NCBI GenBank assembly: GCA_023438245.1
Contig: JAEXRD010000127.1
Location: 1 to 13,711, forward strand
Direction: 5' to 3'
DNA length: 13,711 bases
Source: Pseudomonadota bacterium
GTDB lineage: Bacteria; Desulfobacterota; Desulfovibrionia; Desulfovibrionales; Desulfovibrionaceae
Shown here: piece after piece, positions 1 to 9,262 of the stretch
Position numbering within the stretch: the first letter of the stretch is position 1
Layout of the letters: every line of letters starts with the position of its first letter
Notes under the pieces: model-generated
What the model was told of the DNA's origin: nothing
The model's input: the letters and a program-made list of their open reading frames with translations, nothing else
Databases searched by the model: none
Position numbers and translations under genes: made by a program

Positions 1-164
1 AACCCACTGTTCTCCATTCCCCCCCCTCCCAAAACGGGCCAACCGCGCGCAGGGCTTTTTCGAGCGGGCTTTTGCCGCGCGAAAAACGCTGCCCGCATGT
101 TTGTCGGGGCCAAGCTGCCCTTGCCGGGCGACCGCGCCCCTCGCCGGGGCCAACCGCGGGGCCC

Positions 165-197
165 GGGGGGACCGTCGTCCCCCCCGCGGAGGGGGGG
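165..197. repeat. Competing G-tract/C-tract hairpins
   Basis: Three tracts lie in a row: GGGGGGAC (165-172), GTCCCCCCC (177-185) and GGGGGGG (191-197). The middle one can pair with the first (8 bp, loop CGTC) or with the third (7 bp, loop GCGGA), but not with both. The rest of 1-164 is also G/C-rich intergenic sequence with C-runs near 18-31. I see no gene or convincing terminator in it. Confidence 0.45.
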
Positions 198-201
198 TCC
201 G

Positions 202-224
202 GGGGCGAGGCGGAGCCTCACCCC
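202..224 (-). other. Strong hairpin just after the pglF stop
   Basis: On the minus strand a 10-bp stem with one U-G pair and a UCC loop begins 6 bases after the pglF stop codon. No U-run follows, so it is not a canonical intrinsic terminator. It could protect the 3' end of the message or mark a Rho-dependent end. Confidence 0.5.
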
Positions 225-230
225 GGCGGG

Positions 231-2108
<1,878 letters not shown>

Positions 2109-2116
2109 CCGGCCCC

Positions 2117-3274
2117 CTACCTGCCCGCGGCCTTGCGGATCACGGCGCACACGCGCTCCACGTCCCCCTCGGCCATGGCGCTGCCCGAGGGCAGGCACAG
2201 CCCGCGCGCGAACAGCTCCTCGGAAACGGCTCCGCCCCACACGCGGCAGCCCTTGTAGCAGGGCTGCAGGTGCATGGGCTTCCACACCGGGCGGCTCTCG
2301 ATGTTCTGCTCCTCCAGGGCCAGGCGCAGGGCCTCGGGGCTGGCGCCCAGCTCCTTCTCGTCGACGAGCGCCACGCTGAGCCAGCGGTTGGCCTTGCCGA
2401 AGGCGGCCTCGGGCATGAACTCGATGCCGGGCACGTCCGCCAGATATTTGCGGTACCAGCCGAAGATGCGCCGCCGCGCGGCCACGCGGGCCTCCAGAAG
2501 CTCCAGCTGGCCCAGGCCGATGGCCCCCAGCACGTTGCTCAGGCGGTAGTTGTAGCCGATCTCCGCGTGCTCGTAGTGCGGCGCGGGCTCCCGCGACTGC
2601 TGGGAGAGCTTGCGCGCCCGCTCAATGAGGGCCTTGTCGAAGCTGGCCAGCATGCCGCCGCCGCTGGTGGTGATGATCTTGTTGCCGTTGAAGGAAAAGA
2701 TGGAGGCGAAGAGCCCCGGGTGCGCCCCGGCGTGCATGGCCTCGTCGCCCTGTCCGTAGCGCGCGCCCGCGCTCTCGGCGGCGTCGGCGATGACGGGCAC
2801 CCCGTAGGGCGCGCAGGCCTCCAGGATGCGCCCGTAGTCCGCGCACTGGCCGTAGAGGTCGGTGGGGATGACCGCCTTGGGCAGGCGGCCCTCCTTCTTG
2901 AGGTCCGACAGGGCGCGGGAGAGCAGCTCCGGGTCCATGTTCCAGCTGGCGCGGTCGCTGTCGACGAACCCGGCCTCGGCCCCCAAAAAGTGTACCGGCG
3001 ACACCGAGCCGATGAAGGTGAGGCTGCTGCCCAGCACCAGGTCGCCGGGGCCCACGCCGAGGCAATGCAGGGCCAGGTGCATGGCCGCCGTGCCGCTGGA
3101 AACGGCCAGGCAGTGGGGAATGCCCGTGAAGGCCGCGAAGGCCGCCTCGAAGGCGTCCACCTGCGGGCCCAGGGGCGCGATGTAGTTGCTGGCGAAGGCC
3201 TCGGCCACGCGCTGCTGCTCCCGCCCGCCCATGTGCGGGGGAGAGAGGAAGAGTCTGGGAGGTTTGGCGCTCAC
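2117..3274 (-). CDS. pglE: PglE-like UDP-4-amino-sugar aminotransferase
   Basis: This 385-residue PLP enzyme of the DegT/DnrJ/EryC1/StrS family should transfer an amino group from glutamate to C4 of the PglF product, giving UDP-4-amino-4,6-dideoxy-GlcNAc. Features seen are FLSPPHMGG at 9-17, SNYIAPLG at 29-36, the cofactor-contact DAAES at 164-168, the Schiff-base lysine K199 inside SFNGNKIITTSGGGM, YNYRLSNVLGAIG in the middle, and SRPVWKPMH and CLPSGSAM near the C terminus. As I recall it, C. jejuni PglE carries nearly the same blocks, so this is the closer PglE match of the two aminotransferases here. The start is GTG at 3274 with an AAAGG site 7 bases upstream. Met15 is a worse start because it lies inside the conserved N-terminal block. 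It begins 3 bases after the pglD stop, so the two are probably translated from one message. Confidence 0.94.
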   Translation of the reverse strand: MSAKPPRLFLSPPHMGGREQQRVAEAFASNYIAPLGPQVDAFEAAFAAFTGIPHCLAVSSGTAAMHLALHCLGVGPGDLVLGSSLTFIGSVSPVHFLGAEAGFVDSDRASWNMDPELLSRALSDLKKEGRLPKAVIPTDLYGQCADYGRILEACAPYGVPVIADAAESAGARYGQGDEAMHAGAHPGLFASIFSFNGNKIITTSGGGMLASFDKALIERARKLSQQSREPAPHYEHAEIGYNYRLSNVLGAIGLGQLELLEARVAARRRIFGWYRKYLADVPGIEFMPEAAFGKANRWLSVALVDEKELGASPEALRLALEEQNIESRPVWKPMHLQPCYKGCRVWGGAVSEELFARGLCLPSGSAMAEGDVERVCAVIRKAAGR

Positions 3275-3277
3275 GGC

Positions 3278-3922
3278 CTAGCCTTTCTGGTGTTTCGCAA
3301 GGGGCTTGGCCGGAACGCCGCCCACGGTGGCCCGCTCGGCCACGTCGCCCACCACCGCCGCGCCCGCGCCCACCACGCTCCAAGCGCCGATGGAAACGCC
3401 CTGCACCGCGCAGGAGCCGATGCCCACCAGCGCGCCCTCGCCCACCGTGACGTTGCCCGCAAGGTGCACGCCCGGGGCCACGTGGCAGTGCGCTCCCAGC
3501 ACGCAGTGGTGGTCGATGCTGGCGCAGGTGTTGAGGATGGCGTTCTCGCCGATTTTGGCGCCGGGGTTGGCCACTGCGCCCGCGCAGAGCACCGCGCCCT
3601 GGCCGATGACCACGTCCGGGGCCAGCACCACCGAGGGGTGGATGGCCGTGGCGAAGCGCTTGCGCGCCGCCGTCAGCTCGGCGTAGAGCCGCGCGCGGGT
3701 CTCGTTGCCGCCGATGCCCAGGATCACCGCGTCGTGCGGGGTGGCGGCCAGCTCGGACAGCGCCCCCAGCACCGGCAGGCCCAGCAGGCGCGTGCCGTGC
3801 AGCCCGGCGTCGTCGTCCAGAAAGCCCACGATCTCCATCTCGCGGCCCTTGGTCCACATCTGGAAAAGCACGTCGGCCACCACCTGGCCGTGGCCGCTGG
3901 CGCCCAGTACAACGATCTTCAT
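3278..3922 (-). CDS. pglD: PglD-like UDP-4-amino-sugar N-acetyltransferase
   Basis: The 214-residue protein should use acetyl-CoA to acetylate the C4 amine of the PglE product, giving UDP-N,N'-diacetylbacillosamine in the cytoplasm. An N-terminal Rossmann-like sugar-binding part starts with VVLGASGHG at 4-11 and has GFLDDD at 33-38. A left-handed beta-helix of hexapeptide repeats follows from about residue 97 to 195, and the end carries VGGVPAKPL. The catalytic histidine is most likely H138 in SIDHHC at 135-140, matching the EH pair of C. jejuni PglD. Length fits the NeuD/PglD family. ATG at 3922 has a strong GGAGGA site about 5 bases upstream. A sigma70-type promoter lies some 55-85 bases upstream of the start, so this is probably the first gene of a pglD-pglE-pglF unit. 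A NeuD-type acetyltransferase for another sugar is less likely given the adjacent pglE and pglF. Confidence 0.92.
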   Translation of the reverse strand: MKIVVLGASGHGQVVADVLFQMWTKGREMEIVGFLDDDAGLHGTRLLGLPVLGALSELAATPHDAVILGIGGNETRARLYAELTAARKRFATAIHPSVVLAPDVVIGQGAVLCAGAVANPGAKIGENAILNTCASIDHHCVLGAHCHVAPGVHLAGNVTVGEGALVGIGSCAVQGVSIGAWSVVGAGAAVVGDVAERATVGGVPAKPLAKHQKG

Positions 3923-3975
3923 AGCTTCCTCCGGCGGGTATTCCGCCCGATGGCGATCCGCCCGGTTTTGCGTCC

Positions 3976-4005
3976 CTTGTACCGCCCGGCGAAATTCCGT
4001 GTCAA
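3976..4005 (-). promoter_or_regulatory. Sigma70-type promoter candidate for pglD-pglE-pglF
   Basis: On the minus strand a perfect TTGACA (4000-4005) is followed after an 18-base spacer by TACAAG (3976-3981), which matches four of six bases of TATAAT. It lies in the 130-base gap between the upstream aminotransferase and pglD and would give a leader of about 45 bases. TTGACA is unusual in such GC-rich sequence, which favours a real signal. I see no clear terminator in the same gap, so it may be internal to a longer operon. Confidence 0.55.
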
Positions 4006-4052
4006 CGACCGGGAGCGCGCCGGGGATTGCGGACCCTGCTACTCCGCGCCCT

Positions 4053-5252
4053 CTACTCAGCGTTCAACACGCGGCGCACGGCGGTGATGACGTCGGCCAC
4101 GTCCGCGTCCTCAAGCCTGGCGGAAATGGGCAGGCTCACCGTGGCCCGGCCGATCCTGGCGGCGTGGGGATAGTCTTCGGGCCGCCAGCCCAGGCGCTCC
4201 TGGTAGTAGGGGTGCTCCGGCAGGCTCAGGTAGTGCACGCCCACGCCGATGCCCTGGCGCGTCATGGCCATGAGGAAGGAATCGCGGCTGATGCCGCTCT
4301 CTTCCTCGTCCACCAGCACTGTGTACAGGTGCCGGGCGTGCAGGGTGTCCGGTTCGTCCGCCGGTGGGGGGCTGGGCAGGCCGATGCGCTTGCCCTGCGG
4401 CAGCGCGCCGAAGGCCGCGTCGTAGGCCGCCCAGACCTGCTCGCGCCGGGCGTGGTAGGCGTCCACCCGGGGCAGCTGGTGCAACCCCAGCGAGGCCTGG
4501 ATGTCCATCATGTTGTATTTGAACCCGGCCTCCACCACCATGTAGTGCTTGTAGCCCTCGTCGCCGAAGCGGTTCCAGGCGTCGGCGCTCATGCCGTGCA
4601 GGCCCAGGCGCTTGATGCGCGCCAGCTGCTCCGGGTCGCGGGCGACGACCATGCCGCCCTCCCCGGTGATGATGTTCTTGGTGACGTAGAAGCTGAAGCA
4701 GCCGAAGTCGCCGAAGGTGCCCATGTGCCGGCCCTTGTACTTCGTCTCGATGGCGTGGGCGCAGTCCTCGATGACCGCGAGCCCATGCTCCTCCGCGATG
4801 GCCATGAGCGCGTCCATGTCGCAGGGCCGCCCCGCGAAGTGCACGGGCAGGATGGCGCGGGTGCGCGGGGTGATCTTCTCGCGAACCTTGGCCGGGTCGA
4901 TGTTCATGGTGGCCGGGTCCACGTCGGCCAGCACGGGGACGGCCCCGGCGTGCAGGATGGCGTTGACCGTGGCGCAGAAGGTCAGCGGCGTGGTGATGAC
5001 CTCGTCGCCGGGCTGAAGGCGCAGGGCCACCAGGGCCAGGTGCAGGGCCGCGGTGCAGGAATACAGCGCCACGGCGGCGGGCACGCCCTTGTAGGCGGCG
5101 AAGTCGCGCTCGAACCGGGCGGTGCGCGGCCCGGTGCCGATCCAGCGGCTCTTCAGGCAGGCCACCACCTCGTCGATCTCGGCCTGCTCCAGCGCGGGCG
5201 AGCCGAAGACCAGGAAATTCTCCTTGGTGCGGACGGGAGGCTTTTCAGACAT
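4053..5252 (-). CDS. ArnB-like DegT-family sugar aminotransferase
   Basis: A second PLP-dependent sugar aminotransferase of 399 residues, clearly different from pglE. It should aminate a nucleotide-linked keto sugar. Features seen are GPRTARFERDFA at 41-52, YSCTAALHLAL at 64-74, TPLTFCATVNAI at 88-99, the cofactor-contact EDCAHA at 162-167, the Schiff-base lysine K192 in FYVTKNIITGEGGM, FKYNMMDIQASLG, and GVHYLSLPEHPYY near the C terminus. These are typical of the ArnB/WbpE/perosamine-synthase side of the family. ATG at 5252 has an AAAGGA site about 8 bases upstream. It lies between pglC and pglD, separated from both by longer gaps (83 and 130 bases) than the other genes. The window has only one 4,6-dehydratase, so its substrate is either the same keto sugar used by PglE or one made elsewhere. 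The substrate is not readable from the sequence. Confidence 0.9.
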   Translation of the reverse strand: MSEKPPVRTKENFLVFGSPALEQAEIDEVVACLKSRWIGTGPRTARFERDFAAYKGVPAAVALYSCTAALHLALVALRLQPGDEVITTPLTFCATVNAILHAGAVPVLADVDPATMNIDPAKVREKITPRTRAILPVHFAGRPCDMDALMAIAEEHGLAVIEDCAHAIETKYKGRHMGTFGDFGCFSFYVTKNIITGEGGMVVARDPEQLARIKRLGLHGMSADAWNRFGDEGYKHYMVVEAGFKYNMMDIQASLGLHQLPRVDAYHARREQVWAAYDAAFGALPQGKRIGLPSPPPADEPDTLHARHLYTVLVDEEESGISRDSFLMAMTRQGIGVGVHYLSLPEHPYYQERLGWRPEDYPHAARIGRATVSLPISARLEDADVADVITAVRRVLNAE

Positions 5253-5335
5253 CAGGGGTTCCTTTGTTCTTTCATGGAAAAGCTGTGGCAGGGGTAGCAG
5301 AAGCGCCGGGGGACTTCAATGAGGCTTCGCCCCCC

Positions 5336-5962
5336 TCACGGGCCGGGGCGGCTCCCCTGACCGGGGGCCGATCCGGTGAACTCCGGCATGGTCACGTCGC
5401 CCACAGCGCTGATGCCCTCGCGCCGGATGACCGCGCGCACGGTGCGCCACAGGATGACCACGTCCAGCCACAGGGAGCGGTTGTCCACGTACCACACGTC
5501 CAGGGCGAAGCGCTCCTCCCAGGAAAGCGCGTTGCGGCCGTTGATCTGCGCCCAGCCGGTGATGCCGGGCATGGCCTCGTGGCGGCGGGCCTGCTCCGGG
5601 CTGTAGAGCGGCAGGTAGCCCATCATCAGCGGCCGGGGCCCCACCAGGCTCATGTCGCCCTTCAGCACGTTGAGGAGCTCCGGCAGCTCGTCCAGCGAGG
5701 TGGAGCGCAGCAGGCGGCCGAAGGGCGGCAGGCGCTCGGCGTCCGTGCCGGGGCCGGGGCGCATGGTGCGGAACTTGTAGATCCAGAAGGGCCTGCCGTG
5801 CAGGCCGGGGCGCTGCTGGCGGAAGATCACGCCCGGCCCCAGCTTGAGGCGCACGGCCAGGGCCACCCCCAGCAGCACCGGGGCCAGCAGGACCAGGGCC
5901 GGGATGGTGAGCGCCAGGTCGAAGATGCGCTTGGCCGCGTACCCTCTGGGGAATCCGCCCAC
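5336..5962 (-). CDS. pglC: PglC-like phosphoglycosyl transferase
   Basis: This 208-residue monotopic phosphoglycosyl transferase should move phospho-diacetylbacillosamine from its UDP carrier to undecaprenyl phosphate, starting glycan assembly at the inner membrane. The conserved KRIFDL at 11-16 opens a re-entrant hydrophobic helix (about 14-38). RQQRPGL at 48-54 and YKFRTM at 62-67 follow, then the catalytic Asp-Glu pair D91-E92 in SLDELPELLNVLKGDMS, and VGPRP at 107-111. The C-terminal half has MPGITGWAQINGRNALSWE. The length equals that of C. jejuni PglC, and it lacks the large N-terminal membrane domain of WbaP/WcaJ enzymes. The start is GTG at 5962 with a GGAGG site 8 bases upstream; only one base separates it from the preceding stop, implying coupled translation. 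The last 15 or so residues are rich in Gly, Pro and Ser and look like a free tail. Confidence 0.93.
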   Translation of the reverse strand: MGGFPRGYAAKRIFDLALTIPALVLLAPVLLGVALAVRLKLGPGVIFRQQRPGLHGRPFWIYKFRTMRPGPGTDAERLPPFGRLLRSTSLDELPELLNVLKGDMSLVGPRPLMMGYLPLYSPEQARRHEAMPGITGWAQINGRNALSWEERFALDVWYVDNRSLWLDVVILWRTVRAVIRREGISAVGDVTMPEFTGSAPGQGSRPGP

Positions 5963-5963
5963 G

Positions 5964-7163
5964 CTAGTCGCCTCCGGCCAGGCCCAGCGCCCGCAGCATG
6001 GTCGTCGCCACCTCGTCCGCGCCGAACTTCTCCTCGGCCAGCCGCCTTGCCGCCGCGCCCATCTGCGGGATGAGCGCGGGGTCCTCCACGAAACGGGCCA
6101 TGGCCCGCATGAGCGCGCCGGGCTCGAAGGGCGGCACCAGGTAGCCCGTCACCCCGTCCTCCACGGTCTGCCTGCAGCCGGGCACGTCGGTGGTGACCAC
6201 CGGGCGGGCCATGGCCATGGCCTCCAGGCTGGAGCGCGGCGTGCCCTCGCGGAAGCTGGGCAGCACGAACACGCTGGAGGCCGCCAGGTGGGGCCGCACG
6301 TCGGCCACGGGATCGAGAAATTCCACCACGCGGTCCTGCTTCCAGCGCTCCAGCATCTCGCGGGGCACGGCGTCGGCCACGTCGTCGGGCGCGCCCAGCA
6401 GGCGGCACACGGCCTGGGGGTGGCGCTGCTTGAGAAGGCGGCAGGCCTCCACGTACACGCCCACGCCCTTGGCCCAGAGCAGCCGCGCCACGCACAGGAA
6501 CACCGGCGCGCCGGTGAATTCGTGGGCCAGTACCGGCGGGGCCGGCGAAAAATGCTTCAGGTCCACGCCGGAGCCGTTCACCACGCACACGCGCTGGCCC
6601 TCGCTCAGGATGCCCATGTTCCGGAACAGCTCGCGGTCGTCGGGGTTCTGGAAGAACACCACGCGGTTGTTCGCCAGGGCCTTGCGGTACAGCCGGGTGA
6701 CCACGTCGCGCAGCACCCGGCGGCCCAGGGGCAGCCTGACGCCGGGGTCGGCCTCGCCAAAGGCGTAGCCCAGGCCGGTGACGAGCGAGGCCACGGGGAT
6801 GTCCCCGGCCCCTCTTCCGGACCATCTGGCGGCCAGCGAGCCGTAGATCACGGGCTTGATGGTGTAGGGCAGCACCAGCTCGGGCTTGATGCGCCGGAAA
6901 TGCGCGCGCAGGGCCAGCAGGGTACCCGCGTCGGCCATTGGGTCCACCCCGCCCCGGCGCATGGGAAAGCCCAGCAGCTCGATGCCCATGTCCGCCAGCG
7001 CGCCGCGCACGTCCCCGCCCATGCCGTGGGGGGCGCCCCCGATGATGGAGTCCGACGGGGCCAGGGCCACGACCTCGTGGCCACGCGCCCGCAAGGCCCT
7101 CAGGAGAGGTCCGCGGAAATTGACGAGCGAGGGGGCGAAGCCCGCGACAACGGCGATGCGCAT
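5964..7163 (-). CDS. PglA-like GT4 glycosyltransferase
   Basis: A retaining GT-B fold glycosyltransferase of 399 residues, family GT4. It should add the second sugar to undecaprenyl-PP-bacillosamine; C. jejuni PglA adds alpha-1,3-GalNAc at this step. The N-terminal acceptor domain starts MRIAVVAGFAPSLVNFRG and contains TGLGYAF at 129-135, typical of PglA-like enzymes. The donor domain has NGSGVDLKHF at 196-205, CVARLLWAKGV at 224-234, and the EX7E motif with E306 and E314 in FREGTPRSSLEAM. No transmembrane segment is evident, so it probably sits on the membrane surface. ATG at 7163 follows the asnB stop by 9 bases, with an AAGGG site just upstream, and its own stop lies one base before pglC. 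The sugar donor cannot be read from the sequence; GalNAc or GlcNAc is an inference from PglA, so I leave the symbol empty. Confidence 0.88.
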   Translation of the reverse strand: MRIAVVAGFAPSLVNFRGPLLRALRARGHEVVALAPSDSIIGGAPHGMGGDVRGALADMGIELLGFPMRRGGVDPMADAGTLLALRAHFRRIKPELVLPYTIKPVIYGSLAARWSGRGAGDIPVASLVTGLGYAFGEADPGVRLPLGRRVLRDVVTRLYRKALANNRVVFFQNPDDRELFRNMGILSEGQRVCVVNGSGVDLKHFSPAPPVLAHEFTGAPVFLCVARLLWAKGVGVYVEACRLLKQRHPQAVCRLLGAPDDVADAVPREMLERWKQDRVVEFLDPVADVRPHLAASSVFVLPSFREGTPRSSLEAMAMARPVVTTDVPGCRQTVEDGVTGYLVPPFEPGALMRAMARFVEDPALIPQMGAAARRLAEEKFGADEVATTMLRALGLAGGD

Positions 7164-7172
7164 GGCCCTTCC

Positions 7173-9218
7173 CTACTCCGAAACGCCGCAGGTTTCCAGC
7201 CAGGAGCCGAACATGAGCGCGGGCCACAGCTGGTACTGGCGGTTGTAGCGTCCGCTCTGGTGCTCGGCCCAGGCCCGGGCGAAGGGCGCGGGGTCCAGGA
7301 AGCCCTCGCGGCCCAGGCGCGCGGGGTCCAGCAGACCGGCGGCCCAGTCCTTGAGCGGCCCGCGCAGCCAGGTGTCCAGCGGCACGCCGAAGCCCATCTT
7401 GGGCCGCTCCCACAGCTCCGGCGGCACGTAGCGGGCCAGCAGCGCGCGCAGGGGCAGCTTGCCCTGCACGCCGGAGGGCCCGCCCTGCAGCCGCCAGGCC
7501 TCCGGCAGCCGCCAGGCCAGCTCCGCCACGCGGTGGTCCAGGTAGGGCGCGCGCGACTCCAGGCTCACGCTCATGGCCGCGCGGTCCACCTTGGTCAGGA
7601 TGTCCTCGGGCAGGTACCAGGCCGTGTCCAGGAACTGCATCCAGAGCGTGCCGCCCGGCGGGCACAGGCCGGGGTCGGGCCAGGTGCCGGGCAGGCGCAG
7701 CGCCCATTCCGGCTCGCTGGCCCCCCTGCCCTCCTGGCGCACCAGCAGGCCGGGGTCCAGCCAGGCGGAGACCAGCCGGGCGTAGAAGCTGGTGGCGATG
7801 CGCGCGGGCAGGGCCTGGGCCAGCTTGTGCAGCTTCTCGCCGGGCAGGCGCTGGCGCGCGCTGGCGGGCAAAAGCGGGGCCAGGGCCGCGAACAGGCGGT
7901 CCCAGGCCGCCGGGGACAGGCTGGTCAGCGCGGCGGCGGCCAGCCTGCGCAGGCCCAGGGGCAGGCCGCTCAGGCGCGCCCACAGGGCCGGGCCCCAGGC
8001 GTGGCGGTTGTACCCCGCGAAAAGTTCATCGCCGCCGTCGCCGGAGAGGCACACCGTCACCTCGCGGCGGGTCAGCTCGGCCACCAGCCGGGTGGGGATG
8101 AGCGAGGCGTCGGCAAAGGGCTCGCCGGAAATTTCGGCCAGGCGCGGCACCAGGGCCAGGGCGTCGGCGGGGCTGGCGATGAGCCGGGTGTGCGTGGTGC
8201 CCAGGTGGCGGGCCACCAGCTCGGCCTGGGCGCTCTCGTCGTAGGCCGGGTCGTCGTAGCCGATGGTGAAGGTGCGCACGTTGCCGGGGGCCGCCTCGGC
8301 CATGAGCGCGGCGATGAGCGAGGAATCCACCCCGCCGGAGAGCAGCGCGCCCAGGGGCACGTCGGCCACCATCTGGCCGCGCACGCTGGCGCGCAGGCGG
8401 CGCAGCAGGGCCTCGCGGGCCTCCTCCTCGCTGCCCCCTTCCATGTCCAAGGGCTCCATGAGCCCGTCCTGGGCCATCTGGCGCAGGCTCCACCAGGGCT
8501 TGGGCGCGGGCATGCCGCCGCCCGCCCCACTGGCAAGGTCGGCGGCGCAAAGCTCCACCAGATGCCCGGCGGGCAGCTTGCGCACGCCGCGCAGGATGCT
8601 GTGCGGGGCCGGAATGCAGGACAGGCGCAGCAAAAGCGCCAGCGCGCCCCGGTCCACCCGGGCGGAAAAGCCCGGCGCGGCCAGGATGCCCGGCAGCTCC
8701 GAGGCGAAGGTGAGCCGCCCGTCCTGGAACGCGTAGTACAGGGGCTTCTCGCCCATGCGGTCGCGGGCCAGGGTCAGGGTGCGCTCGCGGCGGTCCCACA
8801 GGGCCAGGGCGAACATGCCCGCGCAGCGCGCCAGCGCGCCCTCCACGCCCCAGAGCACGCAGGCCTCCAGCAGGATCTCGGTGTCGGAGTGGCCGCGCCA
8901 GGCGATGGCCGGGCGGCCCGAATAGGCCCGCGCCCCCTCCACCTCGCGCTTGAGCTCCAGGTGGTTGTAGACCTCGCCGTTGTAGGCCAGCGCGAAGCGC
9001 CCGCAGTGGCTCAGCATGGGCTGGTCCCCGGCGGGGGAAAGATCGAGGATGGCCAGCCTGCGATGGCCCAGGGCCAGCATGCCGTCCGGGTCGGCCCACA
9101 GGCCCTGGCCGTCCGGCCCGCGGTGGGCCTGCACCCGGGCCATGCGCCCGGCCACGTCCAGCAGGGCGTCCGGGGCCGTTTTGCCCAGGGGATCGAGTAT
9201 GCCTGCGATGCCGCACAT
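7173..9218 (-). CDS. asnB: Glutamine-dependent asparagine synthetase / sugar amidotransferase
   Basis: The 681-residue protein is an AsnB-type amidotransferase. An N-terminal class II glutaminase has the nucleophile Cys2, AHRGPDG at 31-37, R53 in GHRRLAI, YNGEVYN at 79-85 and SDTE at 111-114. The C-terminal synthetase has the ATP pyrophosphatase loop SGGVDSS at 294-300, SGDGGDELFAGYNRH at 392-406 and a late RPKMGFGVPL. All catalytic residues I can check are present, so it looks functional. Family members make asparagine, but longer ones in glycan clusters (such as WbpS in Pseudomonas O-antigen loci) amidate uronic-acid sugars. It is the first gene of the run and lies 9 bases before the glycosyltransferase gene, which favours a glycan role without proving it. 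ATG at 9218 gives the obligatory Met-Cys start; the AGG ribosome site lies within a short palindrome. Confidence 0.9.
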   Translation of the reverse strand: MCGIAGILDPLGKTAPDALLDVAGRMARVQAHRGPDGQGLWADPDGMLALGHRRLAILDLSPAGDQPMLSHCGRFALAYNGEVYNHLELKREVEGARAYSGRPAIAWRGHSDTEILLEACVLWGVEGALARCAGMFALALWDRRERTLTLARDRMGEKPLYYAFQDGRLTFASELPGILAAPGFSARVDRGALALLLRLSCIPAPHSILRGVRKLPAGHLVELCAADLASGAGGGMPAPKPWWSLRQMAQDGLMEPLDMEGGSEEEAREALLRRLRASVRGQMVADVPLGALLSGGVDSSLIAALMAEAAPGNVRTFTIGYDDPAYDESAQAELVARHLGTTHTRLIASPADALALVPRLAEISGEPFADASLIPTRLVAELTRREVTVCLSGDGGDELFAGYNRHAWGPALWARLSGLPLGLRRLAAAALTSLSPAAWDRLFAALAPLLPASARQRLPGEKLHKLAQALPARIATSFYARLVSAWLDPGLLVRQEGRGASEPEWALRLPGTWPDPGLCPPGGTLWMQFLDTAWYLPEDILTKVDRAAMSVSLESRAPYLDHRVAELAWRLPEAWRLQGGPSGVQGKLPLRALLARYVPPELWERPKMGFGVPLDTWLRGPLKDWAAGLLDPARLGREGFLDPAPFARAWAEHQSGRYNRQYQLWPALMFGSWLETCGVSE

Positions 9219-9223
9219 ATGCG

Positions 9224-9235
9224 CCTGCTAGCAGG
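9224..9235. repeat. 12-bp perfect palindrome over asnB ribosome site
   Basis: CCTGCTAGCAGG reads the same on both strands and ends six bases before the asnB start codon. On the minus strand its second half supplies the only purine-rich ribosome-binding candidate of asnB. It could be a repressor half-site pair or a small hairpin partly hiding the ribosome site. Twelve matching bases may also be chance. Confidence 0.3.
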
Positions 9236-9262
9236 TTGGCGCGCCCCTGGCAACGGGCGGGC

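Noticed and set aside
55..105. Possible terminator with T-run (complement of 82-86) at the left edge
   Set aside because: On the minus strand the stem before the T5 is only about 4 bp with a bulge, far weaker than the terminator at 10229-10265, and it lies more than 120 bases beyond the pglF stop.
2109..2285. 59-residue N-terminal extension of PglF
   Set aside because: Arg/Gly-rich stretch overlapping pglE in another frame; the conserved protein starts at 2108 with a ribosome site.
2270..4087. 605-residue plus-strand frame
   Set aside because: Antisense to pglE and pglD, which have clear catalytic motifs; the plus frame has none.
5253..5335. Promoter before the ArnB-like aminotransferase gene
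   Set aside because: TTGAAG with a 17-base spacer leads only to TACCCC, two of six matches; no convincing pair was found.
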